Shown here: positions 1 through 10,639 of the stretch, piece by piece
How positions within the stretch are numbered: position 1 is the first letter of the stretch
How the letters are laid out: every line of letters begins with the position of its first letter
Source of the DNA: Zygnema cylindricum
Lineage: Eukaryota > Streptophyta > Zygnematophyceae > Zygnematales > Zygnemataceae
DNA length: 22,244 bases
Direction: 5' to 3'
Assembly: GCA_037447655.1 (NCBI GenBank)
Contig: JBBHKE010003455.1
Span: 341,453-363,696 of the forward strand
Notes under the pieces: generated by a model
What the model was told of the DNA's origin: nothing
Database searches by the model: none
The model's input: the letters and a program-made list of their open reading frames with translations, nothing else
Made by a program: the position numbers and the translations under genes

Positions 1-108
1 GATAAAGGTTCTCTCAAAACAGTCGATGTAAATGAAGGTCTCCAAGAGGATATTGCATTATATCTAGCTGAGCAGGATGCCCAGGAGGTGGGAAACGGAA
101 AGGACTAA
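1..108 (+). CDS. Gag C-terminal tail (partial)
   Basis: Frame 1 is open from the window edge to a TAA at 106-108 and encodes an acidic tail of 35 residues with no recognisable motif. I assign it to gag only from its position just upstream of the protease. The protease frame (frame 3) is already open from 72, so the two frames overlap by about 35 bases with a -1 relation. The heptamer GGGAAAC at 90-96 lies in phase with this frame. It could be a programmed frameshift site, or the junction could simply be another decay indel. Confidence 0.5.
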   Translation, partial: DKGSLKTVDVNEGLQEDIALYLAEQDAQEVGNGKD

Positions 109-1199
109 CTGAAAGTCCTCAGTTTAGTCAATCGGATCCAGAAGTTAAAGAGTTAACTTTGGAGGGCAAATTAATGAATGGAAAAGCTAGGATTGCTGAA
201 TTTATTATGATTATCACTACACTGCATAGTTTAAAGAATCCTTCTGATGAAATTCTCAACAACAGACCTATGTTAGGACAGTTAAGTAATGATGACACCA
301 GACACAGTTTGATTAGATTCGAGTCATTAGTGGAAGGAAAGCCGTTGAAAGTAATGGTTGATTCAGGTGCCACACATAATTTTATTTCACATAAGTTTGT
401 AGAGGAAAATAAAATTCCTACTGTCATAAGGGAAAAGCCTTTACATGTTCAAGTGGCAAATGGTAATAAGTCCACATTAGACTTACAAACTGACACGATA
501 GAAGTTGATATCCAGGGTCATAAAATGAAAGTTGTGTGTGAAATAATGAATTTGGGAAGTGAAGAACTAATTCTGGGAAAGCCTTGGTTAACAGAACATA
601 ATCCTCAAATTAATTGGGAAATTAACACCTTAAAAGTGAAGTCTGAAAACGGTTGGAAGGTTTTGCAAGCATTATCTCCTAAGAAATTGCATAGGAATCA
701 TATAAATAACATAACCAGATTGGGAGTAGAAGGTTTGATTTCCGCTAAACAATTTAAAAAGCATTTAAAAGATAAAACAAATCATGCTTTCTTGTTATTA
801 GTAACTGAGGCAGTTACTGATGAAGAAGGGGGAGAAAACACTAACATTCATGTTATTCCTGAATCAGACACCACTAAAAATCTTGAAAAACAAAAATCTG
901 ATTTTGTAACTGACATTAATACACCTGATGCTGCTGTTAAGGATTTGATTTTTGAATTCCGGGATGTTTTTCCAAGTGATTTACCCTCAGGAAGGCCACC
1001 TTCCCGAGATGTAGAACATGTTATTAACTTGGAACCTGGATGTAACCCTCCTGTCACAGGAATTTATAAGCACAGTTTCTTTGAGCAAGAGGAGTTAAAG
1101 AAACAGATCAAAGGACTCCTAGAGAAAGGACATATTCAACCCAGCAAATCACCGTACGGAGCACCAGTTCTTTCGTCAAAAAGAAGGACGGAACGTTGA
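72..1199 (+). pseudogene. Retrotransposon protease and start of reverse transcriptase (frame broken)
   Basis: Frame 3 is open from 72; the first ATG is at 174. A retroviral-type aspartic protease is recognised by the active-site motif VDSGATHNF, with its GAT codon at 360-362, and by the downstream ILGKPWL segment near 575-595. The mature enzyme would cut the polyprotein in the virus-like particle. The end of the frame, about 940-1199, is the N-terminal approach to reverse transcriptase (FRDVFPSDLPSGRPP, then the HIQPSKSPYGAPVL segment). The frame then stops at TGA 1197-1199 because one base is missing in the T run at 1171-1173; the same protein continues in frame 2. This is an ordinary inactivating deletion, as the site does not fit the slippery rule. 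Confidence 0.8.
90..129 (+). promoter_or_regulatory. Candidate -1 ribosomal frameshift signal (gag/protease)
   Basis: GGGAAAC at 90-96 fits the X XXY YYZ slippery rule in the gag frame (G GGA AAC). A six-base spacer (97-102) follows, then a hairpin in which 103-112 pairs with 119-129: ten base pairs, one bulged T and a six-base loop. The gag stop at 106-108 lies inside the stem, and the -1 frame runs on into the protease. An alternative, exclusive hairpin pairs AGGACT (101-106) with AGTCCT (114-119). The layout is seen directly; activity is inference. Confidence 0.55.
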
Positions 1200-2422
1200 G
1201 AATGTGTGTCGATTATCGCAGTCTGAACAAGATTACGGTGAAGGATAAGTATTCGTTACCTTTAATTTCTGATTTGATAGATCGTTTAAAAGGTGCTAAA
1301 GTATTTTTGTTGATTGACCTGCGTACTGGCTTTAATAAGGTGCCAATTAGAATTGAAGATGTTGATAAAACTGCTTTTAGAACTAGGGTGGGTCATTTCG
1401 AATGGATAGTGATGCCATTCGGCTTAATGAATGCACCGCCTACTTACCAAAGATTAATGAACCAAACCTTTTCAGATTACATAGATGAGTTTGTCCAAGT
1501 GTTTATAGACGATATTTTAGTCTACAGTGAATTTCAAGAACAGCATGTAATTCATTTAAAAATAGTGTTGGAAAGGTTAAGAGAAAGAAAATTATATGGA
1601 AAATTGTCAAAATCTAGTTTTCTTAAAAGTGAACAATTATTTTTGGGACATATAGTTAGTGGGGAAGGTGTTAAAACAGACCCATCCAAAATTTTAGCAA
1701 TCCAAAATTGGAAACAACCTACTAATGTCACAGAAGTTAGATCGTTTTTGGGATTGGCCACTTATTACAAGAAATTTATTAGGAACTTCAGTATGATCGC
1801 CGCACCTTTGACGGATTTACTTCGGGAGAAGGAGACGTTTGTGTGGGGAGCTGATCAGGAGGGAGCATTCGAGGAATTAAAAGGGAAGTTGACCTCTGCC
1901 CCTACACTGGTGTATCCTGACCTTGCCGGGGAATTTGAAGTTCTGATCACCACAGATGCATCTGATAAGGGTCTAGGTGCAGTCATAAGTCAAAAAGTCG
2001 GCAAACACTTTCATCCTATTGCTTTTGAGTCCAAAAAATTCAATGATGCTGAAAAGAACTATACAGCACAGGAAAAAGAATTACTTCCAATTGTACATGC
2101 ATTGGTGAAATGGCGTTGTTATTTTCATAATAAAGAATTTACAATTCATTGTGATAATAAAGCACTCTCTTATTTACAGAGATTAAGTGATGCGCAGATT
2201 ATGACTGGCAGACAAGTTAGGTGGATGCAAAAATTAGCATATTTTAAATTTAATGTCAAACATATTCATGGGAAAACAAATGTAGTCGCAGATCCATTAA
2301 GTAGATGTTTTGAAATAAGTGTTATGGTTCAAGATGAATTGTTTTTAGATACAGTTAGATATGGTTATGATAAAGATCCTTATTGTTGTGATTTGCAAGA
2401 ATATTTCGGGAGGGAATTCTGA
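1196..2422 (+). pseudogene. Retrotransposon reverse transcriptase and RNase H
   Basis: The frame is the continuation of pol after the break near 1171, so its TTG at 1196 is not a natural start. Reverse transcriptase motifs are visible: catalytic Asp41 in LLIDLRTGF, the PFGLMNAPPTYQ block at 74-85, and the FIDD box with Asp105 and Asp106. RNase H follows, with DAS (Asp254), the QEKELLPIVHAL helix with its Glu, CDNKALSYL, and HGKTNVVADPLSR at its end. The enzyme copies element RNA into cDNA and degrades the template. The frame runs into a TGA at 2420-2422 after an indel close to 2400-2410; homologous sequence continues in frame 3 (2421-2505) towards integrase. All catalytic residues are kept, so the damage looks recent. 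Confidence 0.88.
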
Positions 2423-3805
2423 CCCACTGAATGAGAGGCATGTCAAAAACTTTAGAATAGAAGATGGTTTACTGTATTTGCAAACAGGGGATAGGTTATG
2501 CATCCTGAAATGGGAGACTTGAGAAAACAACTTTTACAGGTAGCCCATGAACATTTAGGACATCTTGGTCTAGTTAAAACTCTTAGTCGGTTGCAGAGTA
2601 GATTGTTTTGGCCAGGGATGGCAAAGGAGGTGTCGAATCACGTGGAAAGTTGTGTCCCTTGCCAACAGAGTAAACCTAGTAACCAGAAACCTAAAGGTCT
2701 CTTAAAACCTTTAGATATCCTCGAAAGACCATGGGAATCTGTCAATATGGATTTTATTGTCAGGTTACCAGCTACATCTAGAAGAAATGACAATATCATG
2801 GTCGTAGTCGATAGGTTCAGTAAAATGGCAATCTTTATCCCTTGCAAAACTACTCATTCAGTTGTAGATATTGCAAAGTTATATTTTGACAACGTGGTCA
2901 GACATCATGGAGTTCCCCTGTCTATAGTCAGTGATAGGGATTCTAAATTTACATCTGCATTTTGGAAAGAATTGCAACAAAATTTAGGCACTGAATTGAA
3001 AATGAGTACCGCTTATCATCCTCAGACAGATGGACAGACAGAAAGGATGAACCGCACACTAGAGGAAATGCTTAGGACTGTTTGTAGTGGAGTTCAGAAC
3101 ACATGGGAATCTAAACTACCATTAATGGAATTTGCATACAATTCATGTAAACATGCTAGTACAGGATTCTCGCCATTTAAGGTTGCATACGGATACCAAC
3201 CTAGAGAAGCATTGGACTTAATAACAGGAGTCACTCAAGAAAATAGGGGTTCTGGAACAGAGTTTTGGGAATACGTTCAAACAATTTGGAAAACTGTCCG
3301 AGATTCATTAGTGGAGGCACAAAGGAGGCAAGAATTAAATGCTAACCGCAAACGGGGTGATTGGGTGTTACGCACAGGTGACAAGGTTTGGCTTTCTACA
3401 ACTCATTACAGGTGCAAGATTGAGGGACAATCGGATCCTACGGGGAAATTTGCCCCTAAGTACATTGGACCATTTAGTGTAATCGAGATGATATCGTCAG
3501 TTGCTGCCAAATTGGACTTTCCGCCTTCAACAAAAATTCATCCTGTGATACACATCAGTCAACTGAAACCAGCGAATCTTCGACCAACAGAAAGAGAACT
3601 GGAATTGGATCCCTCAATAATTATAGAACCTGAAGTCCACAGATGGGTAATAGATTGGGTTGGTCAACGGTTCAAGGTTGGTAATACTATATTCTGGCAA
3701 GTGCATTATCTAGGAAGGCATGAAGATGAGTTGACTTTAGAGGATAAAAATTCTGAGTTTTTACAGAGGTATTGGAGGGATAATAATATAGAAGTGCCGT
3801 CTTGA
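2421..3805 (+). pseudogene. Retrotransposon integrase with chromodomain-like tail
   Basis: The linker before integrase reads in frame 3 from 2421 to about 2505, then one base is missing in a C run near 2505 and the rest is in frame 2, open as 435 residues from ATG 2498. Numbered from that ATG there is an HHCC zinc-binding module (His17/His22, Cys52/Cys55) and a complete D,D-35-E core: Asp85, Asp146 and Glu182 in DGQTERMNRTLEEML. A GPY/F-type module follows (KYIGPFSVIE near 320 and IHPVIHISQLKP). The last 55 or so residues (VIDWVGQRFKVG, FWQVHYLG, DELTLEDKN) resemble a chromodomain but lack the usual TWEP signature. The protein would join cDNA to the host chromosome, and the tail would bias target choice. 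Confidence 0.87.
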
Positions 3806-3840
3806 AAATTAAAAGTGTTTAACTGAGGTCAGTTAAAAAT

Positions 3841-3850
3841 AAGGAGGGGA
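3841..3850 (+). promoter_or_regulatory. Polypurine tract of the Ty3/gypsy element
   Basis: AAGGAGGGGA is an uninterrupted purine run directly before TGATGTAACA, the LTR start. It follows the integrase stop by 35 bases, as expected for the primer of plus-strand DNA synthesis. Confidence 0.75.
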
Positions 3851-3853
3851 TGA

Positions 3854-4820
3854 TGTAACAGCAATAGCGGATCGAACTTGTTTATAAAGGGATATTTAGG
3901 TGTCATGATTATAGAGTACTAAATTTGGTAGACGTCCGCAAAAGAATCACGCTATTTGGAGTTATATTTTAAAAGTTATAGCGATGGGTGCATTTAGGTG
4001 ACAGCGTGGGGTCTAAATAACAAGTGGGTATCATTGAAACGGGTTAAGGGTCAAATTAGTACCGAAATTACGTGTGTACGTTTCATAAAGTTCTTATGAA
4101 ACGTTTAGTATGCACGGTGGTTCGTTTCGTACAAATTTTAGTACGAAACGTCACTTTTACTTAAAGGAATTTCGTAGGAAGTTTCGCGTGCGAAATTTGT
4201 TACGCACGATCGTGCGAAGTCGCGTTTCGTTTGGCGCGCACTTTTGCACGTAAATGTTACGTAGTGAAACGTAACGTTTGATTGGTTAGTAAAGTGCTAA
4301 GTAGTTAGTAAGAGATTTCGCACGTTTTTGCATTGGTCAGTCTGAGTCTTTGCTGATCAATGATTGGCCCAGGTAAAAGCCTGTTAAAACGGAGCGTTGA
4401 CTCTGGCCTGGCGAGTCCAGGGCGATGATGGATAAATAGTGAAGTGTAAGAGGAGAGTAGACATCTTTTCCTTTGGAAAAGTTTGTGGAAATTCCAGCTG
4501 ATCTTGGTCCTGAGCGATTAATACCAAATTGGAGAAAAGGCATTTTGCATTGAAATCTCTTACTAACTAAATAGTGTTTTAGTAGTTAAGAGATAGAATT
4601 ATTAAGAGTGGAGAGTAGAGGAAACACTTTAAATTGAAGGGTTGAGCCACGAGGGCAAGAGACCAAGCTAATGTTATGTGGACAGAAGCTTCTTTTCAAT
4701 TAAAGTTTATCCTTATGTGAGTGTTTTCCAATGTGGATGTGTATTTTCCAATGTGTGGAATGTGTGGTTGGAATTGTTTGTAGTAATGGGATTTTCTGAG
4801 AGGTAGGAGATCCTGTTACA
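3854..4820 (+). repeat. 3' LTR of the Ty3/gypsy element
   Basis: It starts TGTAACA (3854-3860; possibly three bases earlier, at TGATGTAACA) and ends TGTTACA (4814-4820), a perfect inverted heptamer with the TG...CA ends of retroelement LTRs. Length is about 967 bp. Positions 4078-4275 hold a chain of palindromes. Three ATTGG boxes (reverse CCAAT) follow at 4281, 4332 and 4363, then a weak TATA-like ATAAATAG near 4432, which would place the promoter after the palindromes. A short repeated TTTTCCAATGTG occurs near 4726 and 4744. No partner LTR is in the window to confirm the edges. Confidence 0.7.
4078..4275. repeat. Chain of palindromes with ACGTTTC/GAAACGT core inside the LTR
   Basis: Five inverted repeats follow one another: 4078-4088 with 4094-4104 (11 bp, perfect), 4123-4132 with 4141-4150 (10 bp, perfect), 4182-4187 with 4190-4195 (6 bp), the perfect 14-bp palindrome 4203-4216, and 4256-4261 with 4270-4275 (6 bp). 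The half-sites repeat the core CGTTTCGTAC or a close variant, so they look like multiplied binding sites rather than random hairpins. Confidence 0.75.
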
Positions 4821-5003
4821 ACCACTATCTCCCATGTATTCCTATACTTCTCACCTCTTTCCCTCTCCCTTCCCCTCACCATCCGACCCTCCAATTTTCC
4901 CTATCGCCCCTTCTTCCACTCCTCTTGTAACTCACTCCCTCCTCCCCTAACATTATTGAGTTACTTCTTTCCTACTTATTACTGACATCGTTATTTACGT
5001 CAA
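4821..5003. other. Pyrimidine-rich spacer between LTR and transposase remnant
   Basis: The stretch 4850-4950 is dominated by C and T on this strand. I see no gene in it. The bases just before the transposase (TTTCATTTTGTAG, ending at 5019) could be a splice acceptor, so the first 16 bases of the following ORF may be intron. Confidence 0.5.
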
Positions 5004-5786
5004 ATGTTTCATTTTGTAGGAGTTTGTTATAGAAGTGGACTCAAGGGATGGAATGACAAAACTGTGTTCCTGCAGTGGATTGCGGAGCCGCGGTCTTATC
5101 AAAGAGATCGTGGTGGCCGAGAGAAAGTCATTTTTGTTGACAATTGTGGCGGCCACAACATGTCCGAGGAGTTGAGCCGCGCATTACTCGCAAAGAGAAC
5201 AATCCTCGAGTTTTTCCCTCCGTGTGCAACACATCATGTGCAACCCGCTGACTCATTTGTAATTGCAAAAATCAAGGAGGTATGGTCAAGAAAATGGGAG
5301 GACTGGAAAACGAAGGGGGTCGAGAGCCACAAGTGGTCCTTGCCGAAGGGCAAAAAGTGGTCGGGTAAGCTTGTTGGACCGGGGAAAGCATTTTCCCTGA
5401 AGTTGGCACGCAACTCAATTCGCGAGGTCAACGAAATGAAGGACAAAAATGGGATGGGGTATGCTCGCAAGGTGATGATACAATGTGGATTGTCGTTGAA
5501 ATATGGGAAATAGGAGGAGAGCATGCTCACAGTTGATTTGCAAATCATTATCATGAAATGGCGAAACCATTTTGAAGGCGATGAGGTGCCTCCTCCTTCG
5601 GTTCCAGCACGCGATTTACTCCAAGGCCTTCGAGATGCCGACACTCACGAGGATGAGGCCAACGAGGATGAGGCCAATGAGAATGAGGCCAATGGTTACG
5701 AAGACTTAGAGGACTACGATGATTTAATGGACCTTGATACTAAGGTGGTTTTTAGTAGTAAAATGGATAATGGGTGTTTGAAGTGA
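5004..5786 (+). pseudogene. pogo/Tigger-type DDE transposase remnant
   Basis: A frame of 169 codons (5004-5513) matches the C-terminal half of a DDE_1 (CENP-B/pogo/Tigger) nuclease: LKGWNDKTVFLQWI, then VIFVDNCGGHN with the second catalytic Asp (residue 46), then FFPPCATHHVQPADSF with the third Asp (residue 83), a spacing of 36 residues. The helix-turn-helix DNA-binding half and the first catalytic Asp are absent, so this piece cannot cut DNA alone. After a TAG at 5511-5513 the same frame stays open to 5786, adding an acidic tail with three near-identical EDEAN-type repeats (5649-5693) and a run of Asp/Glu. Thus either a nonsense mutation split one protein, or translation restarts at ATG 5523. 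A splice acceptor at 5018-5019 is possible. Most likely a dead transposon copy; domestication cannot be excluded. Confidence 0.75.
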
Positions 5787-6077
5787 TTACCAGTGTGGAT
5801 TCTTTTGGCTTTTTTTAGTGTGGATTTTTTTGGCTTTTTTTTCGTAGTTTTATTTTGGTAGTTTTACATTTTTACTTTTCTTTTACGGCAGTATGAAAGG
5901 AAGATTGTATTTATTTCTTTCACGTTGAATAATACTATATTCTTGTTTGTACTTTTGTTGCCAATTTTCTTTTACACTAGTTGTATGGCCAAACTAATGA
6001 ATGACATTTATTTGTTATGATGGTGTCAAGACGTGGAGTATTCTTCATTCCCAACCATTATTGCAATATCATACAAA
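5787..6077. other. AT-rich spacer, no gene seen
   Basis: T-rich sequence with a 25-base unit (GTGTGGATT, then TTTTGGCTTTTTT) present twice at about 5793-5841. It may be the 3' region of the transposase remnant. I see no coding signal. Confidence 0.5.
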
Positions 6078-6544
6078 CATTCAGCGACGAGGCAGTGTCG
6101 TCGCTGAATGGTAGGAAATAAAATATATAATTCAGCGACGACGTAGTATTGTCGCTGAGTGGCAGAAATTATATTGCATTCATTGTGGGCATAGTGTTGA
6201 AGAAAGAACGAAAGGGAGATTCACAGATAGGAAAAGAGAGATAGAGAGTAAGCAAACTACAAAGGGTGTAAAAGAAGAGTGTGAAAAAAAAAACAAAAGT
6301 CGGAGAATATAAGGGAGGGGAAAGGGACAAAGATGATTTGTGTAAGATAAATACAGGAGAAGAGATGGAAACAAGAGTAAAACACAATTAGAAGTGAGAA
6401 AAAGGTTCTGCCATTAAATGTTGACACTGTCGTCACTGAATGGTAGAGATGAAACATGCCATTCAGCGCCGAGACACTGTCGTCATTGAATGATAGAAAA
6501 TGAAATATACCATTCAGCGACGGTAAAGGCTCGTCGCTGAATGG
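6078..6544. repeat. Cluster of five hairpin units with CATTCAGCGACGA arms
   Basis: Unit A: 6078-6090 pairs perfectly with 6098-6110 (13 bp, 7-base loop). Unit B: 6130-6161, arms about 9 bp. Units C (6410-6442) and D (6459-6492) are mutated versions. Unit E: 6510-6522 pairs perfectly with 6532-6544 (13 bp, 9-base loop). Linkers between units share a TAGAAAATGAAATATA-like sequence, so the cluster grew by tandem copying with a period near 50 bases. Purine-rich DNA (6165-6405) separates A-B from C-E. Confidence 0.85.
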
Positions 6545-7149
6545 CATAAGGGAGAGAGGAGAAAGACAGATGTATGAAAACAGAGAGTGTGTGAGGGAAA
6601 GAGACAAATTGAAACGAAAAGAGAGAGAGAAAGCAAAATAATGAGAGTGCCAAACCAAAACAATTATCATGCGCCACACGTTTCCTCATCGTGTATGGGT
6701 TAACATATACAACAAGTGGGCAAATAAAAATAAAAGCTTCCATAGTTACAACAACATAAAAAATTATTTATATTAATGAAATAAAAGAGGACACATGAAA
6801 ATATATACAATCCTTTTCGCCCTATAATGACGAACACATCCACCGTTTACGATACGTACAACCAACTACCTATTTTTCAGAGCTAAATAAAGATTCATCA
6901 ACATGAACAAAATGTACATCGCCCATAAAATTTTCCCTGTCTAAATATGAGAATCACATAACTTTTTCTAACTAATGTACAATTTCGTTTCAAAGTCGTA
7001 ATATTTAATGGAGTAAACCAAAATCCATGAGATTCCCACAATCCATCCATTTCTAACTCCAACCCCATCGCCTTACTGAATGAAATCCAGTGCCTACCAC
7101 AAAGGAAAAAAAAACAACAATGGAGTTAGGCAAAAAATGAGTGACATTG
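6545..7149. other. Intergenic, purine-rich then AT-rich
   Basis: Up to about 6640 it is purine-rich; from 6700 to 7120 it is AT-rich without repeats that I can recognise. The open frames on either strand are low-complexity or unlike known proteins. I see no gene. Confidence 0.5.
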
Positions 7150-8699
<1,550 letters not shown>

Positions 8700-9519
8700 A
8701 AAACGTAGCTGTGAACGGAGGGACGACGGATACGGCAAGGGAGAGGGACACCCCACACGTGACAAGGAATCCATAGAGGTGAAATGATGGTGGCGACGGA
8801 CTTTTCGCTCGCTTCCTGTTCAAATGATTGAAATTTGCGAGAATGACGACGCTCACTTCAGATCCCTCTAGGGGGAAAAAAAAAACACGGTTGGTTGTGA
8901 TTCGTCCAAAACGGATCGTTTTTTTTGCAGACTGTCCGCATTTGGCGTTACCTCGCCCTAAATATCACCAACGCCAAATGCTGTATTTTTATTCTATTTA
9001 TTTACAGTATTGATTGTTATTTGTGGTCCATTTGTCACATAGTCCTCTTATTAACGTATACATTTATTCTAATTCATAGTCAAATCCAATTCGACACCGA
9101 AATAGGGTAACATCATCATCATTGACGCTAATTATACACAACACATATAATAGTGTTTATTGTAACTGAAACCGCAGAAAAGAATCTAAACTAAGGCGAA
9201 AGCAGTAAAAACGTGAGTTCACAGTTTTACGTCGTCGTATGTTGGCGTGTCATTACACACAGTTCAATTCTTTTACTGTATTATAATAAATTTCCACATG
9301 CGAACATATTTCATGTTCACACACCAAAAAAGGCGACTGTGAGCGAACGTGTGCGAACGTGGTTTTTGGCAACCAGAGAAAATTACTTTTTATGAACGCA
9401 CGTTCGTATGCGTGCGCGTCGTAATTTTTACTTCAAATGGTACATTTATGTACGGTCTAACATAGTCCGTACACAACACTATTTAGATATTAATGTACTT
9501 TCATTATGTACGGTATTTT
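8700..9519. repeat. 0.8 kb direct duplication, copy 1
   Basis: From AAAACGTAGCTG to about CATTATGTACGG this matches 10945-11764 with a constant overall offset of 2245 and only about ten differences seen by eye (for example the A run near 8880, the T run near 8920, and single changes near 9054, 9097 and 9326). The ends are not TG...CA, so it is not an LTR pair. Its short open frames occur in both copies simply because the DNA is duplicated. Confidence 0.92.
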
Positions 9520-9640
9520 GTAAGGTACCGTAATTAACGTCAAGGAAAAATTAAAATCATGTATCCTATTTGAGAATAAAAATCAAAATTTTAAGAACCC
9601 TAATTAGAGTTATATACTCTAATAACGATTCGCGGTGTAC
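9520..9640. repeat. Truncated MITE-like end
   Basis: AT-rich DNA ending at 9617-9640 in CTAATAACGATTCGCGGTGT, the same terminal motif as the MITEs at 12037-12252 and in the uL13m intron. The matching left end is poor, so this is probably a truncated copy or one interrupted by the neighbouring foldback DNA. A shared internal word, CTATTTGAGAAT, also occurs in the 12037 element. Confidence 0.5.
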
Positions 9641-9690
9641 CTGCACGCAGCAAAAATCGTCTCTGCGATTAGCAATTCCCTTTTTTTGTT
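9641..9690. repeat. Extra copy of the foldback element terminus
   Basis: ACCTGCACGCAGCAAAAATC through GCAATTCCCTTTTTTT repeats the right end of the foldback element (10361-10410) and is inverted with respect to its left end (9789-9830). It may be the remnant of an earlier insertion or a partial duplication. Confidence 0.75.
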
Positions 9691-9695
9691 TTTTG

Positions 9696-9775
9696 AAAAA
9701 ACACGATTACCCAAACTATAATTAATTTGTTTTATGAAAAAACACGATTCCGCAAACTAGAATTAATAACTCTAC
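9696..9775. repeat. Imperfect 40-bp tandem duplication
   Basis: Two units share TGAAAAAACACGATT followed by CAAACTA, AATTAAT. They lie between the stray terminus and the foldback element. Confidence 0.6.
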
Positions 9776-9788
9776 AGTAATTTTTTTT

Positions 9789-10402
9789 GGGAATTGCTAA
9801 TTGCAGAGCCAATTTTTGCTGCGCGCAGGTAGTCGCGTCAACTTTTCAAAAATTGTACATTTTAAGTACAAATTAGTACAAGTTACGTACCTTTGAGCTT
9901 ATGCTTGACGGTCAATCCGTCGAACAGCTTTGACTTGTGAAATATTGTAACGCTTGTGAAATATTGTAACGACCGGTTAAAAAACTGCCGCGCTTGCGAA
10001 CGACGACCGTCATAAAAAAACAACAGTTCACACGGCCGGCCAAGGTTTACGGTAACAAAACTGCGGCAACCACATGTAAAATAAACTGAAGAAAGTGAAG
10101 TGAGAACGTATATGCGCGCAGCAATTTATTTTACATGTGGTTGCCGCAGTTTTGTTACCGTAAAACTTGGCCGGCCGTGTGAACTGTTGTTTTTTTATGA
10201 CGGTCGTCGTTCGCAAGCGCGGCAGTTTTTTAACCGGTCGCTGCAATATTTCACAAGTCAAAACTGTTCGACAGATTGACTGTCAAGCATAATCTCAAAG
10301 GTACGTAACTTGTACTAATCTGTACTTAAAATGTACATTTTTTGAAAAGTTGTCGCGACTACCTGCGCGCAGCAAAAATTGTCTCTGCGATTAGCAATTC
10401 CC
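9789..10402. mobile_element. Foldback element with long terminal inverted repeats
   Basis: The left arm 9789-10085 and right arm 10125-10402 are inverted copies of each other at roughly 95% identity by eye, with a loop of only 39 bases. Both ends read GGGAATTGCTAAT. A run of eight T flanks each side in the same orientation (9781-9788 and 10403-10410), which could be a target duplication or chance. The left arm alone carries a 19-base tandem duplication (CTTGTGAAATATTGTAACG at 9934-9971). No coding capacity. Ends starting with G and very long inverted repeats suit a Mutator-related foldback element, but the superfamily is not proven. Confidence 0.85.
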
Positions 10403-10430
10403 TTTTTTTTGTATTCTGATTATTTATTTA

Positions 10431-10454
10431 CGCTAATTACGATTCGAGGTGTAC
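10431..10454 (+). repeat. Solo MITE terminal motif
   Basis: CGCTAATTACGATTCGAGGT followed by GTAC, a fourth instance of the 24-base MITE end seen at 9617, 12229 and 15523, just beyond the foldback element. Confidence 0.6.
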
Positions 10455-10639
10455 CGTTAAATTTACTTACGGATATGGTACGAAAACGACTCTCTAGCCG
10501 ATGACGTCAGCAGACGCGACAGTGTCGTGCTGTAGTACAATATTCCGTTTCGCAGACGTGGCAAGCCAATGAGACGAACGTTTTTGACTTTTGGTACGTC
10601 GGGGAAACTTCCAAGAAAAGGATGGTGTACGGACTTGGC

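Larger units (their letters stand above)
1..4820 (+). mobile_element. Ty3/gypsy LTR retrotransposon, 3' part (5' LTR and most of gag outside window)
   Basis: The domain order is gag tail, aspartic protease, reverse transcriptase, RNase H, integrase, chromodomain-like end, polypurine tract and LTR. Integrase after RNase H defines the Ty3/gypsy order, and the chromodomain-like tail suggests a chromovirus-type lineage. Pol is broken by single-base indels near 1171, near 2405 and near 2505, so this copy cannot make an intact polyprotein. The right boundary is set by an inverted terminal heptamer, TGTAACA at 3854 and TGTTACA ending at 4820. The 5' LTR lies outside the window, so neither the target duplication nor LTR divergence can be read. 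Confidence 0.9.

Noticed and set aside
101-124. H-type pseudoknot after the slippery heptamer (AGGACT/AGTCCT plus AACTG/CAGTT)
   Set aside because: The loops crossing the grooves would have zero length, so both stems can hardly coexist; the single bulged hairpin 103-129 is the better model.
1171-1199. A second -1 frameshift signal inside reverse transcriptase
   Set aside because: The A run does not fit the X XXY YYZ rule in frame, and a shift within the enzyme core makes no sense; a one-base deletion in the T run explains it.
6078-6544. CRISPR-like array
   Set aside because: Repeats are hairpins with shared linkers rather than unique spacers, and the window is eukaryotic.
9213-9395. 60-codon frame present in both 0.8 kb copies
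   Set aside because: Same reason: duplicated non-coding DNA; composition untypical of a protein.
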